From: CAZPZR01 sp964591105
Lineage (GTDB): Bacteria; Bacillota; Clostridia; Lachnospirales; Lachnospiraceae
Assembly: GCA_964591105.1 (NCBI GenBank)
Contig: CAZPZR010000015.1
Coordinates: forward strand, 1-33,857
Reading direction: 5' to 3'
Length of the DNA: 33,857 nucleotides
Made by a program: the position numbers and the translations under genes. The notes under the pieces are model-generated. The model saw nothing but the letters and a program-made list of their open reading frames with translations. It had not been told where the DNA came from and made no database searches. How positions within the stretch are numbered: position 1 is the stretch's first letter; each line of letters starts with the position of its first letter. Shown here one piece after another: positions 19,291 through 26,833 of the stretch.

Positions 19291-20376
19291 ATGGATCAGA
19301 AACTCAAAGTAGGAATTTTGGGAGCAACAGGGATGGTAGGACAGCGCTTTATTGCACTTCTTGAGAATCATCCATGGTTTGAAGTAGTAACAGTGGCAGC
19401 AAGCCCACGTTCTGCGGGAAAAACGTACGAAGAAGCAGTAGGCGGACGTTGGAAGATGACAACACCAATGCCAGAAGCTGTGAAGAATCTTGTGGTTGCC
19501 AATGTCAATGAAGTAGAAAAGGTTGCATCTGGCGTAGACTTTGTATTTAGTGCAGTGGATATGTCTAAAGATGAAATTCGTGCCATTGAGGAAGCATATG
19601 CAAAGACAGAAACTCCAGTTGTGTCTAACAACAGTGCTCACAGATGGACACCAGACGTACCAATGGTTGTGCCAGAGATTAATGCAGAACATTTTGATGT
19701 AATCGCAGATCAGAAAAAACGTTTGGGAACAACACGCGGATTTATTGCTGTAAAACCAAATTGTTCTATTCAGAGCTACACACCATGTCTGAAAGCATGG
19801 GAAGAGTTTGGTCCAAAGGAAGTTGTTGCAACAACATATCAGGCAATTTCTGGAGCAGGTAAGACATTTAAAGACTGGCCAGAAATGGTTGAGAACATTA
19901 TTCCATATATTGGTGGAGAAGAAGAAAAGAGTGAACAGGAACCACTTCGTGTACTTGGTAAAGTGGAAGATGGCGTGATCGTGAAAGCAGAACTTCCAAA
20001 GATTACTTGCCAGTGCGTGCGTGTTCCAGTGTTAAATGGACATACTGCAGCTGTATTCATTAATTTTGAAAAGAAACCTACAAAAGAGCAGTTGATTGAA
20101 AAATTAGTGAATTTCAAAGGATTCCCACAGGAAGCAAATCTTCCAAGTGCTCCAAAGCAGTTTATCCAGTACTTAGAAGAAGATAATCGTCCACAGGTAA
20201 CAATGGATGTTGATTATGAAAATGGAATGGGCGTATCCATCGGACGCTTGAGAGAAGATTCTATGTTTGATTTCAAATTTATCGGTCTTTCTCATAACAC
20301 AGTTCGTGGTGCAGCTGGCGGTGCTGTACTTTGTGCAGAAGCATTGACAGCAAAGGGCTATATTCAGGCAAAATAA
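19291..20376 (+). CDS. asd: Aspartate-semialdehyde dehydrogenase
   Basis: This 361-residue enzyme reduces aspartyl phosphate to aspartate semialdehyde with NADPH, feeding lysine/diaminopimelate, threonine and methionine synthesis. The N-terminal nucleotide-binding GATGMVG is at residues 10-16, and the active-site Cys is C158 in KPNCSIQSYTP. The sequence resembles the longer archaeal/fungal-type Asd branch rather than the E. coli type. This is based on the region after the active Cys and on the length. It follows argH by four bases, with GGAGG inside the argH end, so translation is coupled. A strong terminator follows. Confidence 0.95.
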   Translation: MDQKLKVGILGATGMVGQRFIALLENHPWFEVVTVAASPRSAGKTYEEAVGGRWKMTTPMPEAVKNLVVANVNEVEKVASGVDFVFSAVDMSKDEIRAIEEAYAKTETPVVSNNSAHRWTPDVPMVVPEINAEHFDVIADQKKRLGTTRGFIAVKPNCSIQSYTPCLKAWEEFGPKEVVATTYQAISGAGKTFKDWPEMVENIIPYIGGEEEKSEQEPLRVLGKVEDGVIVKAELPKITCQCVRVPVLNGHTAAVFINFEKKPTKEQLIEKLVNFKGFPQEANLPSAPKQFIQYLEEDNRPQVTMDVDYENGMGVSIGRLREDSMFDFKFIGLSHNTVRGAAGGAVLCAEALTAKGYIQAK

Positions 20377-20387
20377 AGAAATAATAG

Positions 20388-20419
20388 AGGTCATTGTACG
20401 GAAGGTACAGTGACCTTTT
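20388..20419 (+). terminator. Terminator after asd
   Basis: A 12-bp stem pairs AGGTCATTGTAC (20388-20399) with GTACAGTGACCT (20405-20416) around a five-base loop, followed by TTTT. It starts 11 bases after the asd stop. Confidence 0.85.
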
Positions 20420-20469
20420 GCTATGCAAAAATGGAGGAACGCGTAATCTGGTTGTACTTGAAAAAATAT

Positions 20470-20498
20470 TTTACACACTGTCTCAAAAGTGATAGAAT
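20470..20498 (+). promoter_or_regulatory. Promoter of topB
   Basis: TTTACA at 20470-20475, a 17-base spacer and TAGAAT at 20493-20498, followed by AAGGAG at 20533-20538 and ATG 20547. Confidence 0.55.
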
Positions 20499-20546
20499 AG
20501 AAAAATATCAGTCAAGAGATATGAATAAAATGAAGGAGTATCATCT

Positions 20547-22541
20547 ATGGGGAAATCACTCTACATAGCGGAGAAACCAAGTGTGGCGCAGGAGTTTGCC
20601 AAGGCACTCCATTTAACGACAAAGCGAAAAGATGGCTATCTGGAAGCGGATGATGCAATCGTAACCTGGTGTGTAGGACATTTGGTTACAATGAGTTATC
20701 CTGAAGAATATGACCCATCTTTGAAGCGATGGAATCTGGAGACACTGCCGTTCATTCCGCAGGAGTTTAAATATGAAGTTATACCGGCTGTTGCAAAGCA
20801 ATTTAAGATTGTGGCAGGGCTGTTGAATCGAAAAGATGTAGATACCATTTATGTGTGTACGGACTCGGGACGAGAAGGAGAGTACATTTACCGACTTGTG
20901 GAACAGGAAGCACATGTGCAAGGCAAGAAGCGCCGTCGTGTCTGGATTGACTCGCAGACGGAAGAAGAGATTCTGAGAGGAATTCGAGAGGCTAAAGATT
21001 TAAGCGAGTACGACAATCTGTCTGCATCCGCATATTTACGAGCTAAAGAAGATTATCTAATGGGAATAAACTTTTCCAGATTGCTGACATTAAAGTATGG
21101 AAACAGTATTTCCAATTATTTGAATACAAAGTATGCAGTTATTTCCGTGGGGCGTGTGATGACATGCGTTCTTGGAATGGTTGTGCGTAGAGAACGTGAG
21201 ATTCGTGAATTCGTGGAGACTCCATTTTACCGTGTACTTTCCACAATTGGAGAGCCAGGACTTACCTTCGAAGGTGAGTGGCGTGCAGTGAAGGGTTCCC
21301 ACTGGTTTGAATCCTACGATTTATATAAAGAGAATGGATTTAAGAAGCGAGAAAAGGCAGAGGAACTGATTCGCTATTTGAGCGAACCAACACCAGTACA
21401 GTGCCAAATTCTTTCCATCGAGAAAAAGAAGGAGAAAAAGAACCCGCCACTATTGTTTAACCTTGCAGAGCTTCAGAATGAGTGTTCAAAGCGATTTAAG
21501 ATCAGTCCGGATGAAACATTACGCATTATTCAGGAAATGTATGAACGTAAGCTTGTAACTTATCCGAGAACGGATGCCAGAGTCTTATCCACAGCTGTGG
21601 CAAAGGAAATTCATAAGAATTTGAATGGACTGATGAAATATGCACCTGCAGTTCCATATTTACAGGAGATTGTTCAGTTTGGAAGTCACAAGGGGTTGGA
21701 AAAGACCAGATATGTGAATGACAAACAGATTACAGACCACTATGCAATTATTCCGACAGGGCAGGGGCTGAACGCGTTAGCTTCACTTCCGGATTTGTCA
21801 AAGAAGGTGTATGATGTAATTGTGCGACGATTCCTGAGTATCTTTTATCCAGCTGCAGTTTACCAGAAGGTGTCAATCGTGACAAAGATTAAGGAAGAGT
21901 CGTTCTTCTCGAGTTTCAAAGTGTTGGCGGAAGAGGGGTATTTGAAAGTGGCAGGAATTCCTGGAGGAAAGAAATCTTCGTCTGAAGATGATGCGGAAAA
22001 AGATACAGATGCGGACTTTTTCAAAAAGATTCAATCCTTGAAGAAGGGAATGATCCTTCCGGTTCAGAATCTTGAAATCAAAGAAGGAAAGACATCCCCT
22101 CCAAAACGTTACAATTCCGGTTCTCTGATTCTTGCAATGGAGAATGCGGGGCAGTTAATCGAAGACGAAGAACTGCGAGCACAGATTAAAGGTAGTGGAA
22201 TTGGAACCAGTGCGACACGTGGAGAAATCCTAAAGAAACTGTTCCATAATAAATATCTGGCATTGAATAAAAAGACTCAGATTGTAACACCGACAATGAT
22301 GGGAGAAATGATTTATGACGTTGTAGATCATTCTATCCGCTCACTTTTGAATCCGGAACTTACTGCGAGCTGGGAAAAAGGCCTGACTTATGTGGCAGAC
22401 GGCGAAATTACTTCTGAGGAATATATGCAGAAACTAGATCATTTTATCACCAGTAGGACACAGGCAGTGAAGATGACTAACAACCAATATCAGCTTCGCA
22501 CCTGTTATGATAAAGTAGCAGCATTTTATAAGAAAAAGTAA
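20547..22541 (+). CDS. topB: DNA topoisomerase III (type IA)
   Basis: This 664-residue type IA topoisomerase relaxes or decatenates DNA through a 5'-phosphotyrosine intermediate. The TOPRIM domain is N-terminal, with catalytic Glu E9 in YIAEKPSVAQ and the acidic motif TDSGREGE (D106 to E112). The active Tyr is Y339 in KLVTYPRTDAR. The TOPRIM motif reads D-x-G where E. coli enzymes have D-x-D; I recall that many Firmicutes TopB proteins share this, so I do not take it as inactivation. The protein ends without the C-terminal Cys4 zinc fingers of TopA, as expected for TopB. The context is chromosomal housekeeping, not a mobile element. An acyltransferase gene follows after 14 bases. Confidence 0.92.
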   Translation: MGKSLYIAEKPSVAQEFAKALHLTTKRKDGYLEADDAIVTWCVGHLVTMSYPEEYDPSLKRWNLETLPFIPQEFKYEVIPAVAKQFKIVAGLLNRKDVDTIYVCTDSGREGEYIYRLVEQEAHVQGKKRRRVWIDSQTEEEILRGIREAKDLSEYDNLSASAYLRAKEDYLMGINFSRLLTLKYGNSISNYLNTKYAVISVGRVMTCVLGMVVRREREIREFVETPFYRVLSTIGEPGLTFEGEWRAVKGSHWFESYDLYKENGFKKREKAEELIRYLSEPTPVQCQILSIEKKKEKKNPPLLFNLAELQNECSKRFKISPDETLRIIQEMYERKLVTYPRTDARVLSTAVAKEIHKNLNGLMKYAPAVPYLQEIVQFGSHKGLEKTRYVNDKQITDHYAIIPTGQGLNALASLPDLSKKVYDVIVRRFLSIFYPAAVYQKVSIVTKIKEESFFSSFKVLAEEGYLKVAGIPGGKKSSSEDDAEKDTDADFFKKIQSLKKGMILPVQNLEIKEGKTSPPKRYNSGSLILAMENAGQLIEDEELRAQIKGSGIGTSATRGEILKKLFHNKYLALNKKTQIVTPTMMGEMIYDVVDHSIRSLLNPELTASWEKGLTYVADGEITSEEYMQKLDHFITSRTQAVKMTNNQYQLRTCYDKVAAFYKKK

Positions 22542-22555
22542 AGGAGATAGTTTGT

Positions 22556-23221
22556 ATGGAAGCATTGACAGTAAAAGAATTGTACACATTGGACGAGACA
22601 ATCGCAAAGGATCTTTTCGAAGATGTTACTTATCCTTGGGAAGTTCTTCCAAAGATTAGTTCCTTTATTCTGGAGCTTGGAGCAACACTTTCAGAAGAAG
22701 AATATGAGAAGGTTGGCGAGGATGTATGGATTGCAAAGTCTGCGAACGTGTTTGCATCCGCATACATTCATGGACCTGCGATTATTGGAAAGAATGCAGA
22801 GGTGAGACACTGTGCATTTATCCGTGGAAACGCAATTGTTGGAGAAGGCGCTGTAGTAGGAAATTCTACAGAACTTAAGAATGTGATTTTATTCAACAAA
22901 GTACAGGTTCCACATTACAACTATGTAGGAGACTCCATCCTTGGATATAAAGCTCACATGGGAGCTGGATCTATTACGTCGAATGTAAAGTCAGATAAAA
23001 AACTTGTAGTTGTGAAGACACCAGAAGGAATCCTGGAAACTGGAATCAAGAAATTCGGTGCAATGCTCGGCGACGAAGTAGAAGTGGGTTGCGGAACAGT
23101 TCTGAATCCTGGTAGCGTTGTAGGAAAATGTACGAATATCTATCCACTTTCCAGCGTGAGAGGATACATTCCGGCAAATAGTATTTATAAAAAACAGGGA
23201 GAAATTGCAGAGAAATACTAG
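22556..23221 (+). CDS. Left-handed beta-helix (hexapeptide) acyltransferase, GlmU C-domain-like
   Basis: This 221-residue protein has hexapeptide repeats ([LIV]-G-x4) from about residue 55 to 195, for example IIGKNAEV, IVGEGAVVGN and VEVGCGTVLNPGSVVG, which build a left-handed beta-helix. The region from HYNYVGDSILG to HMGAGSITSN resembles the acetyl-CoA site of GlmU C-terminal domains. The nucleotidyltransferase half of GlmU is absent, so it cannot be a complete GlmU. It probably moves an acyl group to a nucleotide sugar or similar amine; the substrate is unknown. It sits 14 bases after topB behind AAGGAG, in the same transcript, and ends before a strong terminator. Confidence 0.82.
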   Translation: MEALTVKELYTLDETIAKDLFEDVTYPWEVLPKISSFILELGATLSEEEYEKVGEDVWIAKSANVFASAYIHGPAIIGKNAEVRHCAFIRGNAIVGEGAVVGNSTELKNVILFNKVQVPHYNYVGDSILGYKAHMGAGSITSNVKSDKKLVVVKTPEGILETGIKKFGAMLGDEVEVGCGTVLNPGSVVGKCTNIYPLSSVRGYIPANSIYKKQGEIAEKY

Positions 23222-23278
23222 GAAGAAATGATTTCTGCAGACAACGAAATTGATTTATTTTAATCATTAAAAAATATC

Positions 23279-23312
23279 AAGGAAAGTGATGAAAAATCAC
23301 TTTCCTTTTTTT
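23279..23312 (+). terminator. Terminator after the acyltransferase gene
   Basis: A stem of about 12 bp is formed by AAGGAAAGTGAT and ATCACTTTCCTT around a short A-rich loop, followed by a run of seven T at 23306-23312. This is a classic rho-independent terminator. Confidence 0.92.
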
Positions 23313-23355
23313 GCGTAATATGTTACTATAGGTTCATGGATAAAATAAGACAACG

Positions 23356-23380
23356 AAATTGACGAATCTTATTCGAATTT
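23356..23380. promoter_or_regulatory. Imperfect dyad upstream of leuA, possible operator
   Basis: CGAAT-CTT-ATTCG (23363-23375) is extended outward by AAATT on the left, after a two-base interruption, and AATTT on the right. It overlaps TTGACG at 23359-23364, the best -35 candidate for leuA, although no good -10 follows at 17 bases. The start codon is 32 bases downstream. It could be a target for the AraC-type domain of the encoded protein, which is speculation. No T-box or leader peptide is seen here. Confidence 0.35.
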
Positions 23381-23411
23381 AAAAGAAATAACATAGAAGG
23401 AGAACGGAAAC

Positions 23412-25400
23412 ATGCAAAATTTTAACAAATACGAAAGAACCTATTTTATGCCACCTGAGGTCACATATGACTGGGCGAAAAAAGAATATATTGAGAAAGC
23501 TCCTATTTGGTGTAGCGTTGACTTAAGGGACGGAAATCAAGCGCTGATTGAACCAATGAGCTTAGACGAAAAACTGGAATTCTTCCAGATGTTAGTAGAT
23601 ATTGGATTTAAAGAAATTGAAGTTGGCTTCCCAGCTGCATCTGAGACAGAATATCAGTTTATGCGTACATTGATTGAAAAGAATATGATTCCAGATGATG
23701 TGACAGTTCAGGTTCTGACACAGGCAAGAGAACATATTATTAAGAAGACATTTGAAGCGGTAAAAGGTGCACCACACGCAGTCATTCATTTATACAATTC
23801 AACTTCTGTTGCACAGAGAGAACAGGTATTCCGTAAGAGCAAAGAAGAGATTAAAGAGATTGCAGTTGCAGGTGCGAAGCTTCTGCAGGAACTTGCCAAT
23901 GAAACAGAAGGAAACTTTACCTTCCAGTACAGTCCAGAAAGCTTTCCAGGAACAGAAGTGGATTATGCAGTAGATGTCTGCAACGCTGTATTAGATGTAT
24001 GGCAGCCAACAGCAGATAATAAGGCGATTATCAATATTCCAACAACTGTAGAGAATGCAATGCCTCATGTGTTTGCTTCACAGTTGGAATATGTACACAA
24101 GCATTTAAATTATCGTGAGAACGTGATCCTTTGCTTACATCCACATAATGACCGTGGCTGTGGCGTAGCAACAGCTGAACTTGGCGTATTAGCAGGTGCA
24201 GACCGTATCGAAGGAACACTGTTTGGAAATGGAGAACGTACAGGAAACGTAGATATCGTTACGATGGGAATGAATATGTATTCTCATGGAGTGGATCCAG
24301 AACTTGATTTCTCTGACATGAAGAGAATACGTGAAACTTACGAAAGATTAACAAGAATGCATGTATATGAAAGACAGCCATATGCAGGAGATTTAGTATT
24401 TACTGCATTCTCAGGTTCTCATCAGGATGCAATCGCGAAGGGTATGAAGTGGAGAGAAGAAAAAGAGTGTCCGACATGGACAGTTCCTTATCTTCCAATT
24501 GATCCACAGGATGTGGGTAGAAGATACGATTCAGATGTTATCCGCATTAACAGCCAGTCAGGAAAGGGTGGCGTAAGCTACATACTGAACCAGAGCTATG
24601 GAATCAACCTGCCTCAGAAGATGCGTGAAGAAGTTGGATATCTGGTGAAAGACGTATCAGATAAAGCACACAAAGAACTTTCTCCAGAGTGGGTATATCA
24701 GATTTTCTCTGATAACTATATTAATACAAAATCTGTCTTCCAGATTGATGAATGTCATTTCAAACAGATTGATGGAATCACAGCAGAAGCAACAATCAAT
24801 CATGGAGGCGAGTCAAGAGTTGTTACAGCAATTGGAAATGGTCGTCTGGATGCAGTGAGCAATGCAATCAAACAGTACTTTAACATTAGCTATGAACTGA
24901 CATTCTATGAAGAACATTCTCAGACAAAGGGATCTTCTTCTAAGGCGGTTGCATATGTAGGAATCAAGTTTAATGATAAAGTATTATGGGGTGTTGGAAT
25001 TGATGCCGATATTATCAGAGCGTCTATTGAAGCGCTGATCGTAGCAGTGAACAAAATTGATGTAATTGGAAGCGGAAATGTATGCAAGGATGCACGCATG
25101 ATTGAAATTATGAATTATATCCAGGCAAATTATATTGACATTACATTGGAAGACGTTGCAGAACATTTTAAACTTTCTAGACCATATATTTCTAAATACA
25201 TCAAAGAAAAGTCAGGAATGACCTTTGGAGATCTCGTAAAGAAGATTCGTATGAAAAAGGCAAGAGCACTTTTAAAGAGCAGTAATATGACAGTAGAAAA
25301 TATAGCTCTGACAGTTGGATATCAGAATGTAGAACACTTTAATCGTCTGTTTAAGAAGTCCTACAATATGACACCAATTCAATTTAGAAATCAAAAATAG
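23412..25400 (+). CDS. leuA: 2-isopropylmalate synthase fused to an AraC-type DNA-binding domain
   Basis: Residues 1 to about 555 are a complete LeuA of the longer type. The enzyme condenses acetyl-CoA with 2-oxoisovalerate as the first step of leucine synthesis. Visible active-site residues are VDLRDGNQAL (R39, D40), the metal ligands HPHND (H243, H245) and GNGERTGNVD. The region at about 450-550 matches the leucine-sensing C-terminal domain. Residues 560-662 are then a full AraC/XylS double helix-turn-helix: ITLEDVAEHFKLSRPYISKYI in part, and ENIALTVGYQNVEHFNRLFKKSYNMTPIQFR. The reading frame is open throughout and the join is clean. GAAGGAGAA precedes ATG 23412. It is a single-gene transcript. 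A feedback-sensing enzyme that also binds DNA is a reasonable inference. Confidence 0.93.
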   Translation: MQNFNKYERTYFMPPEVTYDWAKKEYIEKAPIWCSVDLRDGNQALIEPMSLDEKLEFFQMLVDIGFKEIEVGFPAASETEYQFMRTLIEKNMIPDDVTVQVLTQAREHIIKKTFEAVKGAPHAVIHLYNSTSVAQREQVFRKSKEEIKEIAVAGAKLLQELANETEGNFTFQYSPESFPGTEVDYAVDVCNAVLDVWQPTADNKAIINIPTTVENAMPHVFASQLEYVHKHLNYRENVILCLHPHNDRGCGVATAELGVLAGADRIEGTLFGNGERTGNVDIVTMGMNMYSHGVDPELDFSDMKRIRETYERLTRMHVYERQPYAGDLVFTAFSGSHQDAIAKGMKWREEKECPTWTVPYLPIDPQDVGRRYDSDVIRINSQSGKGGVSYILNQSYGINLPQKMREEVGYLVKDVSDKAHKELSPEWVYQIFSDNYINTKSVFQIDECHFKQIDGITAEATINHGGESRVVTAIGNGRLDAVSNAIKQYFNISYELTFYEEHSQTKGSSSKAVAYVGIKFNDKVLWGVGIDADIIRASIEALIVAVNKIDVIGSGNVCKDARMIEIMNYIQANYIDITLEDVAEHFKLSRPYISKYIKEKSGMTFGDLVKKIRMKKARALLKSSNMTVENIALTVGYQNVEHFNRLFKKSYNMTPIQFRNQK

Positions 25401-25410
25401 GTGATATGGA

Positions 25411-25447
25411 AAATGAGAAAAATTTTGTGAAATTTTTCTCATTTTTT
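25411..25447 (+). terminator. Terminator after leuA
   Basis: A perfect 15-bp stem pairs AAATGAGAAAAATTT (25411-25425) with AAATTTTTCTCATTT (25430-25444) around TGTG and runs into a T tract ending at 25447. Confidence 0.9.
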
Positions 25448-25455
25448 GTAAAAAA

Positions 25456-25487
25456 CTGTACTTTAGTCTATAGAATAGTGTTATAAT
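25456..25487 (+). promoter_or_regulatory. Amidohydrolase promoter with shared operator motif
   Basis: An extended -10 TGTTATAAT (TATAAT at 25482-25487) lies downstream of CTGTAC (25456-25461), with a 20-base spacer. Between them is ACTTTAGTCTATAGA (25460-25474), a degenerate copy of the 15-base palindrome found upstream of the aminopeptidase P and POT genes. The first eleven bases, ACTTTAGTCTA, equal those of the perfect copy. Confidence 0.7.
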
Positions 25488-25534
25488 CATTGTTAAGAAA
25501 ATGATTATGATGTCATTCAAGGAGGATACGAAAG

Positions 25535-26773
25535 ATGATTATTAGTGCCAAATATCTGATGACTGGTGATGGCGTAACAGTGTTAGAAGATCAGGCTGTT
25601 GTAACTGGTGCGGACGGAAAGATTAAGAAAATTGGAACGAAAGAGGAACTGGTAAAAGAATTTCCAGAGGAAGAAGTGAAGGAATACGGGGATGCGACAT
25701 TACTTCCAGGACTTTGCGACATGCATGTACATTTGGGATATTATTATTCACAACCGGACGGATTTAACTATAATGAACAGTTGATTACATTGTGGGCATT
25801 ACAGCATGCACAGGCGGCATTTGAACGTGGAATTACTTCTGTGCGTGATATGTGCTCATACAAGGGTGTATGTAAAAACCTGAAGATGGCTGCAGAAAAA
25901 GGATTTGTAACAGTTCCAAGAATTACACATGTAGATGCTGGTATGTGTATGACAGGTGGACATGCATGGGATGAAGTAGTAGAAGTAGACGGACCATGGG
26001 AAATCCGCAAAGAAATCCGTAAGCAGGTACGTGACGGTGCAGAATGGGTGAAGGTACTGACAACTCATCGTTCTCACATTCCAGAATTAACACAGGAAGA
26101 GTTAAATGCAGCAGTTGACGAATGTCACAGAAGAGGAATTAAGTGCGGAGTACATGCAGGAACAAATCCTGGAATCCAGATGTGTATTGATGCGGGATTT
26201 GATACAATCGAACATGCAACATTTATGACAGAAGATCATGCAAAACAGATGGCAGAAAAAGGAATTGCATGGACACCAACGATTATGGCGTATACACTCT
26301 TATATGATATTTGTAAAGAAAACATGGAAAAACATGCAGGTATGCCAGTAAGTGACCCTGTAATGCAAAAGGAAATCAATGATTATCAGTATTTTGAACC
26401 AGCATACAAGGCATACAAAGAAAACTTTAAAAAATTCTACGACACAGGTGTAACAGTAATCGCCGGAACAGATATGGTAATGTATGGATCTCCATTGTTA
26501 CCACTTCCAAGAGAATTACAGTATATGGTAGAATATGGAATTACTCCAGTACAGGCAATTCAGACTGCAACATCAAATCCTGCAAAAGTACTCGGCGTAG
26601 AGAATGAGAGAGGACTTGTAAAAGAAGGATTAGATGCAGACCTTTTAGTTGTAGGTGGAGATTTGAGCAAAGATATCACTTGCTTAAATGCTGTGAAATT
26701 AGTAACACTTGGCGGAAAACGCGTATATGAAGACGGTATCCGTTATGTTGGAACAACAAAAATGAATATGTAA
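25535..26773 (+). CDS. Metal-dependent amidohydrolase, prolidase/imidazolonepropionase-like
   Basis: This 412-residue cytoplasmic amidohydrolase-superfamily enzyme has every metal ligand in place: DMHVHLG (H64, H66), the bridging Lys K173 in EWVKVLTT, H207 in CGVHAG, H227 in IEHATF and D313 in AGTD. That pattern fits the binuclear-metal group of Xaa-Pro and Xaa-Arg dipeptidases and related hydrolases. The substrate is not fixed by the motifs. The neighbours, an aminopeptidase P and a POT peptide importer with the same operator, argue for a dipeptide, possibly a proline- or cyclic-containing one. GGAGG precedes ATG 25535. It ends at a hairpin shared with the convergent aminopeptidase gene. Confidence 0.85.
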   Translation: MIISAKYLMTGDGVTVLEDQAVVTGADGKIKKIGTKEELVKEFPEEEVKEYGDATLLPGLCDMHVHLGYYYSQPDGFNYNEQLITLWALQHAQAAFERGITSVRDMCSYKGVCKNLKMAAEKGFVTVPRITHVDAGMCMTGGHAWDEVVEVDGPWEIRKEIRKQVRDGAEWVKVLTTHRSHIPELTQEELNAAVDECHRRGIKCGVHAGTNPGIQMCIDAGFDTIEHATFMTEDHAKQMAEKGIAWTPTIMAYTLLYDICKENMEKHAGMPVSDPVMQKEINDYQYFEPAYKAYKENFKKFYDTGVTVIAGTDMVMYGSPLLPLPRELQYMVEYGITPVQAIQTATSNPAKVLGVENERGLVKEGLDADLLVVGGDLSKDITCLNAVKLVTLGGKRVYEDGIRYVGTTKMNM

Positions 26774-26774
26774 T

Positions 26775-26815
26775 AAAAAGATGACGGGATTTCGAAAATC
26801 CCGTCATCTTTTTTT
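26775..26815. terminator. Bidirectional terminator between convergent genes
   Basis: A perfect stem of about 18 bp pairs AAAAAGATGACGGGATTT with AAATCCCGTCATCTTTTT around a three-base loop. It has A runs on the left and T runs on the right, so it terminates both the amidohydrolase (plus) and aminopeptidase P (minus) transcripts. Confidence 0.93.
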
Positions 26816-26833
26816 GTATTTGAAGTGTAAAAA

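Noticed and set aside
20862..20882. TopB TOPRIM motif D-x-G instead of D-x-D as an inactivating change
   Set aside because: From memory, the TDxGREGE form is widespread in Firmicutes TopB, and the rest of the active site is intact.
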